From Nucisporomicrobium flavum (GTDB lineage: Bacteria; Actinomycetota; Actinomycetes; Mycobacteriales; Micromonosporaceae), in the NCBI RefSeq assembly GCF_016464385.1, contig NZ_JADMLH010000003.1, positions 124,001 to 188,000 on the forward strand: DNA of 64,000 bases. The letters are read 5' to 3'. Under the pieces are notes generated by a model. That model had not been told where the DNA came from, did not search any database, and saw only the letters and a program-made list of their open reading frames with translations. A program made the position numbers and the translations under genes. Below, piece after piece: positions 10,301 through 17,513 of this stretch (positions within the stretch are counted from its first letter, which is position 1; each line of letters begins with the position of its first letter).

Positions 10301-11698
10301 GCGGCCGCGGAAGGCCTGGAACGCCTGCTGCGGACGGCGGGGGAGCGGCAGATCGACGGGCTGCTGCAACGGCTGCTCGCCACCAAGGCAGCGCCGGGCG
10401 AGCTCCTGCGCGCGATCGGCGCCGCCGACGACGCCCTCGTGAAGGCGCTGAGCGAGGCAGGCACCCTCACGCAGCTCGGCTCCGCCCCGCGGGTGCTGTT
10501 CTTCCTCACCCAGGACCCGGCGGTCGCGGCGCGGATCCTCGGCGGACCGTTCCGGCATGCCCCGGCCGCGATGGAACGCTTCCTCCAGCGGCTCGAGCCG
10601 CTGTCGGCCGACGCCGGACGCAGCGTGATCCGGGCGCTCGCGGCCGACAACCCCCTTCCGGCGGAGCTGTTGCTCAATGCGGCCAGGCAAGGCGAGCTCG
10701 ATGAGGCGGCCCTGTTGCGGCTGCGGCAGGTGCACGAGGCCGAGCTGCAGCGCGCGGCCGCCGCCGCTTCGAAGAAGGCGCCTCCGGTCGAGAAGCCGGT
10801 CGAGAAGCCGGCTGACGAGCCGGCCGAGCCGCCTGCCGCACCCATCAACATCGAGACGGCCACGCTGGAGGAGCTTCTGGCCGAACTGGAGAAGAAGGGC
10901 TTCACCCGCGCCGACCTGCGCCTGTTCAGGGGCAAGAAGACCAAGCTCTCCGCACCGCTCGTCCGGCGGGTCGCGGAGCTCCTGGAGCGCTTCACGCCCG
11001 CCGAGGTCCGCGAGCTCGGCGAGTTTCTCAGCCGGCACCAGGTGCGCCTCAACGCCCGGACCGTCGAGCAGCTCGAGGAGGTGACCAGCGGCGAACTCGG
11101 CGACATGATCGGACGCATGGAGCGCGTTCAGGCCGGCAAGGCGCCGAACCGCGACGTGTGGTCCGAGGCCGACCTCGCCGAGCGGGCGGACGTGACCATT
11201 CACCCGGGTAATCCGCCGCCGCTGGCTCAATTCGTCGAGACACCGGGCAGCGTCGCCCTGCGCGGCTCGATGCTGAGGGCCGGCCACGAACATCCGCCGC
11301 CCGGGTACCACGCGCACCACATCATCCCGGAACGGGAGTTCGGGCCCGGCCTCGACTGGATGCGCGAACGGCTCAGGAGCGCGGGCAGCGGCATCAACGA
11401 GGCCGAGAACGGCGTGTTCCTGGCCGGCAGCCGGGCCACGGCGAACCCGGAGCTGACCCGGTTGCACAACTCGTACCTGCACGCCGGGCCTCAGGCGGAG
11501 TACGCGTACACGCTCACCCGCCGGCTCGGCGACCTGCACGGCCCGGAGTTCCTCGCCGAGGTACGCAGGATCGCCCAGGAGATGGCCGAGGGCGAGTTCC
11601 GGACCCTGGAGATCCCGCGCGGGTGGAAGGGCAAGTGGGAACCCGGGATGAGCGCGCCCGCCGACCCGAAGGTGAACCCGGAGTGGCTCGAGGAGTGA
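7388..11698 (+). CDS. Giant membrane-spanning protein with C-terminal AHH nuclease domain (polymorphic-toxin-like)
   Basis: Protein of about 1,436 residues counted from the GTG at 7388; an in-frame upstream start at 7355 is less likely. The first ~700 residues match nothing I recognise. Hydrophobic segments follow near 714-755, 790-830 and 861-882, then an alanine- and leucine-rich helical region, then a Pro/Glu/Lys linker near 1132-1155. The last ~140 residues carry GYHAHHIIPEREFG with A1309-H1310-H1311. That is the signature of the AHH branch of the HNH/Endonuclease VII toxin superfamily, followed by a conserved-looking N-rich helix (LTRLHNSYLHAGPQAEYAYTL). Modular N-terminus plus C-terminal nuclease is the polymorphic toxin layout. 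No signal peptide, WXG100, PAAR, RHS or DUF4157 module is visible, and no obvious immunity gene follows. Export route and target are unknown. Confidence 0.8.
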   Translation: MSTDGTDSAQRDRALTFPVRLRCASPAEILAGDAWEDAGCAALSRAFAAARRSLPSAEVVGGGVVLHPPEVTGADLLPHQAAALRALLERAVRRAAQQQRLPIAAVAEPPPARKPARGGGVPVEAAKQDDGGAAYRVRRKVTFRLTVRRFFEIRKRFGRGGATDPADPMELYFAQLDETVTAVAWLVEVRRRYEFPLLSRDVTAAYGATRKPGEYVWSISGWGQLRKAFAEADKGGKLAASVPDFSRSGFAEEGPGGTGLIMLPGGWAITVAIVLPTMTLGDVAELKPERTVEVPIAETGPLITQRDFADATGADWAATVRALPDYRIPVVVTPFTVKRQVHERALTALLKAYRRSPLGLVVPVSDRVAEELGPTLGPFVAALADPAAPAAARTGPVNGSWPPRSTGVHLGPALPADLRTRVLRQANAAFIDAQATEVQRILRLENGFWSADRKEAFRAYIIGWDRGRRDPALFVLVLDELRDRGSLDAFFAAVGEMWSTDTYLKRLVVRLLVGSSYAGDPRLGAVVASIEALVHSGERGKYDVDKQEIWLLGDSDKIVRAAGDSADDAAGVVAVVDPYYSETSRVHQPKPEILEKLKEPTRKKVSELIGRMVCNPGERMTREQLLQKAMQEAAKEMPPLEEKDLVKVTLRRTVRVLRLERRTEGGVPEVYVHYQPVQKIGDNPWVPAGDVIIGSPTAFEAYLTYYHVEHLQEALTVFLLAETVILGGVLIIELGIATGLQLFFFVSMQLVIYRFTTDAEDRTLQGYLTAALKGELDAVGFKGLSLAVKQVVGFGAGFLVTRELVSEVATKWIVYAFRGGLTAVGIGAMEVTYQFADDLLHYSHCSGWSSPGTYWTRFKHGFVAGLVMEFAVIPLLSPALRPALEKASTALEAAKALRGSGLSYGETLAALLKGSREVEAAIARTVEHDAGTVIAKGFRAKLTEMLDAVGREYRSRAYQSLLELYGPELTGAAAEGLERLLRTAGERQIDGLLQRLLATKAAPGELLRAIGAADDALVKALSEAGTLTQLGSAPRVLFFLTQDPAVAARILGGPFRHAPAAMERFLQRLEPLSADAGRSVIRALAADNPLPAELLLNAARQGELDEAALLRLRQVHEAELQRAAAAASKKAPPVEKPVEKPADEPAEPPAAPINIETATLEELLAELEKKGFTRADLRLFRGKKTKLSAPLVRRVAELLERFTPAEVRELGEFLSRHQVRLNARTVEQLEEVTSGELGDMIGRMERVQAGKAPNRDVWSEADLAERADVTIHPGNPPPLAQFVETPGSVALRGSMLRAGHEHPPPGYHAHHIIPEREFGPGLDWMRERLRSAGSGINEAENGVFLAGSRATANPELTRLHNSYLHAGPQAEYAYTLTRRLGDLHGPEFLAEVRRIAQEMAEGEFRTLEIPRGWKGKWEPGMSAPADPKVNPEWLEE

Positions 11699-11771
11699 AC
11701 CGCCCTGATACGTCCCGCGGCTGTCGGACCGAAGACATCACCGGGACGCCCGACCTTCTACCGTGATCGGC

Positions 11772-12602
11772 ATGCGAACGGCTGTCCCCTTGGCGGCCAA
11801 CGGCACGGATGTGGTGCCGGTGCTCCGGCGCGTCCTGCCGTGCGGGTGGGTCACCCTGGTGGTGCAGGACGACACGACCGGGGTGCGGAGGTCCTGCAGC
11901 TGGCCGGGGGCGGACGGCAGGGGACCCGTCGCGGCGGAGGACCCGGCCGGGGTGCGGGTGCTGGACTGGCTGCTCGCGCACCCGAACCAGCTCGACCCGG
12001 TCCGGCTCGATGCGGCGCTCCTGCTGCCGCTGGGCGCGGACGCCGGGTGGGTGCTGACCCGGGTACGCGGCGAGTTCTCCGAGGTGGAAGTCGACGCCGC
12101 CCGCCTCATCGCGCCGGGGCTGCGGTTGCGCTGGCGGCTGGATGCGTACCGCCCGGAGGGTCTGACCACGCGCGAACTCGACGTGCTGCGCCTGGTGGCG
12201 GCGGGGATGACCGCGAGCGCGGTGGCCCGGCACTGCCGGATCAGCGCGCGGACCGTGCACAAGCACCTGGAGAACGCCTACTCGAAGCTGGGCTGCCACG
12301 ACCGGATCACGGCGGTGCTGATCCTGCGCGACGCCGGACTGCTCGGCGGCGGGGGGGGGGGGGGGGCCCCCCCCGGCCCGGCCCCCCCCCCCCCCCCCCC
12401 GGGGGGCCCCCCCCCAACCCCCCCGCCCCCCCGCCCCCCCCCCGGGGGGGGGGGGGGGGGGCCCCCCCCCCCGCGCCCCCCCCCCCCCCCCCCCGCCGGG
12501 GGCCCCCCCCCCCCCCCCCACCCCCCCCGCACAGCCGAACAACCCCGGGAGGAGCAGCCCGAGAGCACCACCCCGAGCCGTCCGATAAGTTGTTCGGTAT
12601 GA
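11772..12602 (+). CDS. LuxR-type helix-turn-helix regulator; 3' end unreliable
   Basis: Small regulator with an unassigned N-terminal domain of about 130 residues and a C-terminal LuxR/GerE helix-turn-helix. Recognisable pieces are LTTRELDVLRLVAAGM, the recognition helix ISARTVHKHLENAYSKLG and the closing AVLILRDAGLL. The ATG at 11772 is chosen; a GTG at 11763 is also in frame. From 12345 the frame enters a stretch made almost only of G and C runs and stays open to 12602, overlapping the first bases of dapA. That glycine/proline tail is not credible protein. The real gene probably stops soon after the DAGLL motif, so only 11772 to about 12344 should be trusted. Confidence 0.7.
   Translation: MRTAVPLAANGTDVVPVLRRVLPCGWVTLVVQDDTTGVRRSCSWPGADGRGPVAAEDPAGVRVLDWLLAHPNQLDPVRLDAALLLPLGADAGWVLTRVRGEFSEVEVDAARLIAPGLRLRWRLDAYRPEGLTTRELDVLRLVAAGMTASAVARHCRISARTVHKHLENAYSKLGCHDRITAVLILRDAGLLGGGGGGGAPPGPAPPPPPPGGPPPTPPPPRPPPGGGGGGPPPPRPPPPPPAGGPPPPPHPPRTAEQPREEQPESTTPSRPISCSV
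12345..12530. other. Anomalous G/C homopolymer block, probable sequence artefact
   Basis: These 186 nt contain no T and only three A (12416, 12417, 12520). They consist of alternating long runs, including about 16 G around 12351-12366, a C run ending at 12400 and 18 G at 12444-12461. Nothing else in the window looks like this. The block falls exactly where the LuxR gene should end and the dapA leader should start. It most likely hides a stop codon, a terminator and part of the dapA promoter. Confidence 0.8.
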
Positions 12603-13495
12603 CGCAGGACCCCTCCCGCCCCTTCGGCCGTCTGATCACGGCCATGGTGACCCCGTTCGCCGCGGACGGTTCCCTCGATGCGGACGGGGCCGGCGCCCTC
12701 GCCACGTACCTGGTGGACGAGCAGCGGCATGATGCTCTTGTCATCAGTGGGACCGGTGGGGAGTCGCCCACCACCACCGATGCCGAGAAGGAGACCCTGC
12801 TGCGGGTCGTCGCCGAGGCCGTCGGGGACCGGGCGAAGATCATTGCCGGGGTGGGCACGAACAACACCGCGCACACCGTCGAGCTGGCTCGCGCCGCCGA
12901 GAAGGCCGGGGCGCACGGGTTGCTGGTCGTGACGCCGTATTACAACAAGCCGCCGCAGGCCGGGCTGGTGAAGCATTTCACCACGGTCGCCGACGCGACC
13001 GGGTTGCCGATCCTGCTGTACGACATTCCGCACCGCTCCGGCGTGCCGATCGCGACCGAGACGCTGGTCCGGCTCGCCGAGCACCCGAACATCGTCGGTG
13101 TGAAGGACGCGAAGGGTGACGTCCAGGCCACGTCCGACGTGCTGCGGCGGACCGACCTGGCGTACTACTCCGGCGAGGATGCCTCCACGCTTCCGTGGCT
13201 GTCCGTCGGGGCGGTCGGGGTCGTCGGCACCTCGACCCACTTCGTCGGGGTGCAGACCAAGGAGATGATCGAGGCCTACGAGCGGGGCGACGTGGCCGCG
13301 GCCCTCGGGCTGCACCGTCAGCTTCTGCCGATCTACACCGGGATCTTCCGGACGCAGGGCACGATCCTCGTGAAGGCCGGCCTCAAGGTCCGGGGCCTTC
13401 CGGCGGGTCCCGTCCGTCCGCCGCTCGTCGACGCCACCGACGCGGAACTGAACCAGCTGCGCCAGGACGCCCGAGCGGCCGGCGTGGACCTCTGA
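12599..13495 (+). CDS. dapA: 4-hydroxy-tetrahydrodipicolinate synthase
   Basis: Condenses pyruvate with aspartate semialdehyde in the lysine and diaminopimelate pathway. At 298 residues it has the normal DapA length and TIM-barrel pattern. Visible signatures are GRLITAMVTPF at the N-terminus, GTGGESPT (the pyruvate-binding GTTGE equivalent), the YYNKPPQ segment, and GVKDAKGD with the Schiff-base lysine at K169. The ATG at 12599 begins at the conserved N-terminus. The frame stays open far upstream only because the preceding block lacks stops. The gene is 16 nt from rnj and probably co-transcribed with it, an arrangement common in actinobacteria. Confidence 0.95.
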   Translation: MTQDPSRPFGRLITAMVTPFAADGSLDADGAGALATYLVDEQRHDALVISGTGGESPTTTDAEKETLLRVVAEAVGDRAKIIAGVGTNNTAHTVELARAAEKAGAHGLLVVTPYYNKPPQAGLVKHFTTVADATGLPILLYDIPHRSGVPIATETLVRLAEHPNIVGVKDAKGDVQATSDVLRRTDLAYYSGEDASTLPWLSVGAVGVVGTSTHFVGVQTKEMIEAYERGDVAAALGLHRQLLPIYTGIFRTQGTILVKAGLKVRGLPAGPVRPPLVDATDAELNQLRQDARAAGVDL

Positions 13496-13511
13496 CAACG
13501 GAAAGAAACAC

Positions 13512-15200
13512 ATGAGTCAAGCGCACGTCGATCTCGATCCGCCCCCGCCGCTGCCGGAGGGCGCCCTTCGGGTGATGCCGCTGGGCGGCCTCGGCGCCAT
13601 CGGGCGCAACATGACCGTCTACGAGTACGACGGGAAGCTGCTTGTCGTCGACTGCGGCGTGCTGTTCCCCGACGTGGAGCAGCCGGGCGTGGATCTGATC
13701 CTGCCGGACTTCGCCCCGATTCTGGATCGGCTGGACGACGTGCAGGCGATCGTGCTCACCCACGGGCACGAGGACCACATCGGCGCGGTCCCGTACCTGC
13801 TCGCCCACAAGCCGGACATCCCGCTGGTCGGGTCCGAGTTCACGCTGGCGCTCGTCGAGGCGAAGCTGGCGGAGCGGCGGCTCGACCCGTACACGTTGAC
13901 CGTGCGGGAGGGTGGCCGGGAGCGGCTCGGGCCGTTCGAGTGCGAGTTCTTCGCGGTGAACCACTCGATCCCGGACGCGCTGGCCGTGGCCGTGCGCACA
14001 CCGGCGGGCCTGGTGCTGCACACCGGCGACTTCAAGATGGACCAGGTGCCGCTGGACGGCCGGATCACCGACCTCGCGGGCTTCGCCCGGCTGGGCGCCG
14101 AGGGCGTGGACCTGCTGCTGTCGGACTCGACGAACGCCGAGATCCCCGGGTTCGTGACGCCGGAGCGGGACATCGGCCCGGTGCTCACCTCGATCTTCGG
14201 CAAGGCCAAGGGCCGGGTCATCGTGGCGAGCTTCGCCTCGCACGTGCACCGCGTGCAGCAGGTGATGGACGCCGCGTACGAGTACGACCGCAAGGTCGCG
14301 CTGATCGGCCGGTCCATGGTCCGCAACATGGGCATCGCCCGCGATCTGGGGCTGCTGCGCATCCCGGACGGGCTGCTGGTGAGCCTGGACGAGGCGACGA
14401 ACCTGCCGCCGGACGAGATCGTGTTCATGTCGACGGGCTCGCAGGGTGAGCCGATGAGCGCGCTGGGCCGGATGTCGACCGGCGACCACCGGCACATCAC
14501 GATCGCGCCCGGCGACACGGTGGTGCTGGCGAGTTCGCTGGTGCCGGGCAACGAGACCTCGGTGTACCGGGTGATCAACCAGCTGGCCCGGGCCGGCGCG
14601 ACGGTCGTGCACAAGGACACCGCGAAGGTGCACGTGTCGGGGCACGCCCCGGCCGGTGAGCTGCTGTACCTGCTCAACGTCGTACGCCCGAGCAACCTGA
14701 TGCCCGTGCACGGCGAGTGGCGGCACCTGCGTGCGCACGCGCAGCTCGGCATCGAGTCGGGCGTCGCGCCCGACCGGGTCGTGCTCTGCGAGGACGGCGA
14801 CGTCGTGGACCTGGTGGAGGGGCACGCCCGCCACGTCGGCCGGGTCAAGAACCGCTACGTGTACGTGGACGGCCTGGCGGTCGGCGACGTGAGCGAGTCG
14901 CTGCTGACCGAGCGCCGGATCCTCGGCGACGGCGGGTTCATCTCCGCCACCGTGGTGATCGACTCGGTCACCGGCAAGGTGGTCGGCGAGCCCAGCGTGA
15001 TGGCGAAGGGCTTCTCGGAGGACCCCGAGGCGTTCAACCCGGTGATCCCGTTGCTCACCGCGGCCCTGCACCGCTCGGCGGAGGAGGGCATCACCGACAC
15101 GCACCAGTTGCAGCAGGTCGTGCGTCGTACGGTGGGCCGTTGGGTCAATGACGCGTACCGCCGCCGGCCCATGATCGTCCCCACCGTGGTCGAGGTTTGA
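13512..15200 (+). CDS. rnj: Ribonuclease J
   Basis: Metallo-beta-lactamase/beta-CASP ribonuclease with endonuclease and 5'-3' exonuclease activity in mRNA and rRNA maturation. At 562 residues it is full length. The zinc motif HGHEDH is at residues 84-89 after a VQAIVLT strand. Later features are a second metal region (LHTGDFKMD), the beta-CASP motifs (SDSTNAE, STGSQGEP) and a C-terminal region with PVHGEWRHL. The gene lies 16 nt after dapA. The genome also encodes RNase Y (rny, about 56 kb), so both decay initiators coexist. A TTTTTT run follows the stop at once. Confidence 0.95.
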   Translation: MSQAHVDLDPPPPLPEGALRVMPLGGLGAIGRNMTVYEYDGKLLVVDCGVLFPDVEQPGVDLILPDFAPILDRLDDVQAIVLTHGHEDHIGAVPYLLAHKPDIPLVGSEFTLALVEAKLAERRLDPYTLTVREGGRERLGPFECEFFAVNHSIPDALAVAVRTPAGLVLHTGDFKMDQVPLDGRITDLAGFARLGAEGVDLLLSDSTNAEIPGFVTPERDIGPVLTSIFGKAKGRVIVASFASHVHRVQQVMDAAYEYDRKVALIGRSMVRNMGIARDLGLLRIPDGLLVSLDEATNLPPDEIVFMSTGSQGEPMSALGRMSTGDHRHITIAPGDTVVLASSLVPGNETSVYRVINQLARAGATVVHKDTAKVHVSGHAPAGELLYLLNVVRPSNLMPVHGEWRHLRAHAQLGIESGVAPDRVVLCEDGDVVDLVEGHARHVGRVKNRYVYVDGLAVGDVSESLLTERRILGDGGFISATVVIDSVTGKVVGEPSVMAKGFSEDPEAFNPVIPLLTAALHRSAEEGITDTHQLQQVVRRTVGRWVNDAYRRRPMIVPTVVEV

Positions 15201-15226
15201 CCATTTTTTGAACTGTTTCCGGCTCG

Positions 15227-15280
15227 CCCTCGTATCGATGAGCACGGTGCCGCCCCCACGGCACCGCGATGCGAGGGGAG
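15227..15280 (+). promoter_or_regulatory. Nested hairpin covering the ribosome-binding site of the protease gene
   Basis: Outer arms 15227-15237 and 15267-15277 pair over 11 positions with one G-U. An inner perfect 8-bp stem joins 15245-15252 to 15259-15266 around a six-base loop. The right outer arm overlaps the gaggggag ribosome site at 15273-15280, which lies 6 nt before the ATG at 15287. It could be the rnj terminator, a translational control element, or both. Confidence 0.5.
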
Positions 15281-15286
15281 TACCGA

Positions 15287-16594
15287 ATGCAGCGCAGAAC
15301 GGTTGTCGCGATCGCGGCGACGGTGACGGCGGCGGGCGCGGCGGTGGCGTTCACCCTGCCGTCGATGGCGGGCACGAACCCGACCCGGCGCGCCGTCGCC
15401 CAGTCGGACGGCGTGGCCCCGCAGCTGCTCGCCGCGATGAAGCGCGACCTGGGCGTCAGCGCCGACGAGGCCACCGCCCGGGTGCAGCGGGCGAAGTGGG
15501 CCAGCGGCGTCGCGGCCCAGCTGCGCAGCACCTCGGGTGACTCGTACGGTGGATCCTGGCTGGCCAAGGACGGCACCACGCTGAACATCGCGATCACCGA
15601 CCCGGCGCTGGCCGATCAGGTCCGGGCCGCGGGCGCCCAGCCGAAGCTGGTGCAGCGCAGCGTCGCCCAGCTGGACAGCGCCAAGAAGGCGCTGGACTCG
15701 ACCGCGACGAAGGCCGACCGGGACCTGCCCGGCTGGTATGTGGACGTCGCCGCGAACCAGATCGTGGTGAAGGCGCTGCCGGGCGACGCGGACCACGCGT
15801 GGGACCTCGTCGCGGACGCCGGGCTGCCGAAGGCCGCCGTCAAGGTCGTCACCGTCAGGAGCGCCCCGCGGCCGCTGGCCGACGTGGTCGGCGCGCAGCC
15901 GTACTTCATCAACCTGGGCAACGCCCAGGCCCGGTGCTCGATCGGTTTCGCGGTGGAGGGCGGGTTCGTCACCGCCGGCCACTGCGGCGAGGAGGGTACG
16001 CAGACCACCGACCTGGACGGGCTGGCCCAGGGCGAGGTCGTGGCCTCGGTGTTCCCCGGCAACGCCGACATGGGCGTGGTGCAGACCGGCGCGAACGTGG
16101 AGCTGCAGCCGTTCGTCGACGACTTCCGTGGCAACGCGCTGCCCGTCGGCGGCGCCACCGAGTCCCCGGTGGGCGCCGCGGTGTGCCGTTCCGGTTCCAC
16201 CACCGGTACGCACTGCGGGACGATCCTGTCGAAGAACGAGACGGTCAACTACCCGGAGGGCGCGGTCACCGGCCTGACCCGGACGAACGTCTGCGCCGAG
16301 GGCGGCGACTCGGGCGGCCCGTGGTTCTCCGGCGACCAGGCGCAGGGGGTCACCTCGGGCGGCTCCGGCGACTGCACGGTCGGCGGTGAGACGTTCTTCC
16401 AGCCGATCACCGAGATCCTCGAGACGAACAACCTGACGCTGCTCACCACCGGCGCGGGCGGTTCCGGCGGGGGAGCGACCCCGCCGCCCGCCGAGGCGAC
16501 CACCGCCCCGCCGGCCGAGGCGACCACCCCGCCGGCCGGCAGCGGCCAGCAGCAGGGCGGCGGCCACCACCGCCGGCACCGCCACAACAACTGA
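15287..16594 (+). CDS. Secreted S1-family serine protease, streptogrisin / alpha-lytic type
   Basis: Exported chymotrypsin-fold protease of 435 residues made as a prepro-enzyme. A signal peptide spans about residues 1-28 (MQRRTVVAIAATVTAAGAA). An alpha-lytic-type prodomain runs to about 200, followed by the mature domain. The catalytic triad is visible: H232 in VTAGHCG, D261 in NADMGVV and S342 in GGDSGGPW. Four cysteines in the mature part could form two disulfides. The C-terminus is a Pro/Thr/Ala linker with repeated PPAEATT and a His/Arg-rich end; no carbohydrate-binding module follows. The ATG at 15287 has gaggggag just upstream, so it is preferred over an earlier in-frame start. A strong terminator follows. 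Confidence 0.92.
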   Translation: MQRRTVVAIAATVTAAGAAVAFTLPSMAGTNPTRRAVAQSDGVAPQLLAAMKRDLGVSADEATARVQRAKWASGVAAQLRSTSGDSYGGSWLAKDGTTLNIAITDPALADQVRAAGAQPKLVQRSVAQLDSAKKALDSTATKADRDLPGWYVDVAANQIVVKALPGDADHAWDLVADAGLPKAAVKVVTVRSAPRPLADVVGAQPYFINLGNAQARCSIGFAVEGGFVTAGHCGEEGTQTTDLDGLAQGEVVASVFPGNADMGVVQTGANVELQPFVDDFRGNALPVGGATESPVGAAVCRSGSTTGTHCGTILSKNETVNYPEGAVTGLTRTNVCAEGGDSGGPWFSGDQAQGVTSGGSGDCTVGGETFFQPITEILETNNLTLLTTGAGGSGGGATPPPAEATTAPPAEATTPPAGSGQQQGGGHHRRHRHNN

Positions 16595-16615
16595 CGTTCC
16601 AGCGGTCCCAGTCGT

Positions 16616-16654
16616 GCCGCCCGCGTAGGTCATCCTCCGTCCTACGCGGGCGGC
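16616..16654. terminator. Perfect 14-bp hairpin terminator
   Basis: Arms 16616-16629 (gccgcccgcgtagg) and 16641-16654 are exact reverse complements around an 11-nt loop. It lies 22 nt after the protease stop and 23 nt before the DUF2784 start. There is no U tract, which is usual in high-GC actinobacteria. Confidence 0.75.
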
Positions 16655-16676
16655 GCTGCGTCGCTACCGTGGAGGC

Positions 16677-17081
16677 GTGGGATACACGCTGATGATCGTT
16701 TTCGCCGTGGCGGCGCACTACGCGTTCCTGGCGTTCGGGATCTTCGGCGGCTTCCTGGCGTGGCGCTGGCCGCGCCTGCTCCGGCTGCAGGTGGTCGCGG
16801 CTCTGTGGCTGCTGGTGATCGTGGTGGCCAAGCTCTACTGCCCGCTGACCTGGCTGCAGGACCGGGGACGGGAGGGGCTCGGCCAACCCCCGCTGCAGGG
16901 CGGCTTCCTCGACAACTACGCCGCCGGCGTCTTCTACCCCCACGGGTACGAGTGGGTGGCGCAGATCGTGGTGGCCGTGCTGGTCCTCACCTCATGGACG
17001 GGTTTCGTCCTCCTGCAGCGCCGCCACCGCCTCGGCCAGCTCGACGCCCGTGGCGATGCCGCAGATCATCACCTGGTCTAG
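16677..17081 (+). CDS. DUF2784 family small membrane protein
   Basis: Small membrane protein of 134 residues with three or more hydrophobic helices (IVFAVAAHYAFLAFGIFGGFLAW, LQVVAALWLLVIVVAKLYC and AQIVVAVLVLTSWTGFVLL). The conserved-looking CPLTWLQD and GGFLDNY motifs between helices fit the DUF2784 family as I know it. Function is unknown. The GTG at 16677 follows a ggagg-like sequence closely. Its 3' end overlaps the convergent YbjN-like gene by 90 nt, so the last ~30 hydrophilic residues may be spurious or genuinely overlapping. Confidence 0.75.
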   Translation: MGYTLMIVFAVAAHYAFLAFGIFGGFLAWRWPRLLRLQVVAALWLLVIVVAKLYCPLTWLQDRGREGLGQPPLQGGFLDNYAAGVFYPHGYEWVAQIVVAVLVLTSWTGFVLLQRRHRLGQLDARGDAADHHLV

Positions 17082-17426
17082 CTGCTGCGGCGTGACGCCG
17101 TGCTCGAAGTCGGCGCCGACCTCACCGACCACGCGTACGACCCCGTCGTCGCCGGTGTGCACGTACGCCTTCGGCCAGAGCCGGTCGTGGTTCCAGGCGT
17201 TGCAGAACGCGTACAGCCGGGGCACGTCGTCGGTGCTGAACTCGGGATGCGTCAGCGCCCTGACCTGGAAGATCTCCCGGTTCTTGCCGAGCCGGAAGAA
17301 GAAGACGAGGCAGCCCTGCCAGGTGCCGCCGATGTCGCCGTCGTCGTCGACGAAGTGGCTGAAGTCTCGGGCCTGAAGCGCCGCGACGATCATGTCGTGG
17401 CTCAGCGGCTGCAGCTGCTCGGGCAT
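16992..17426 (-). CDS. YbjN domain-containing protein
   Basis: Cytoplasmic protein of 144 residues matching the YbjN fold (bacterial sensory transduction regulator-like, related to type III secretion chaperone folds). The typical pattern FSHFVDDDGDIGGTWQGC is followed by an FFFRLG strand, then FQVRALTHPEF and NAWNHDRLWPKAYVH. YbjN proteins are linked to protein stability or folding, but the role here is unknown. It is convergent with DUF2784 and divergent from ftsK. Confidence 0.8.
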   Translation of the reverse strand: MPEQLQPLSHDMIVAALQARDFSHFVDDDGDIGGTWQGCLVFFFRLGKNREIFQVRALTHPEFSTDDVPRLYAFCNAWNHDRLWPKAYVHTGDDGVVRVVGEVGADFEHGVTPQQLDQVMICGIATGVELAEAVAALQEDETRP

Positions 17427-17513
17427 TCCTTGATCCTAAACGGGCGAAAAAAGTGAATCCTGGTCACGGTGCGGCGAGCGGGGTCGCGGGCGCCACGCCG
17501 TTACGGTATGGGC

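Noticed and set aside
6233-11539. 1,768-codon antisense frame across the AraC and AHH genes
   Set aside because: Open because of third-position GC bias in the real genes; low-complexity Arg/Gly/Leu content and no conserved motif.
11840-13495. 551-codon frame fusing upstream sequence to DapA
   Set aside because: Only the part from 12599 is DapA; the rest is an out-of-frame reading of the LuxR gene and the G/C block.
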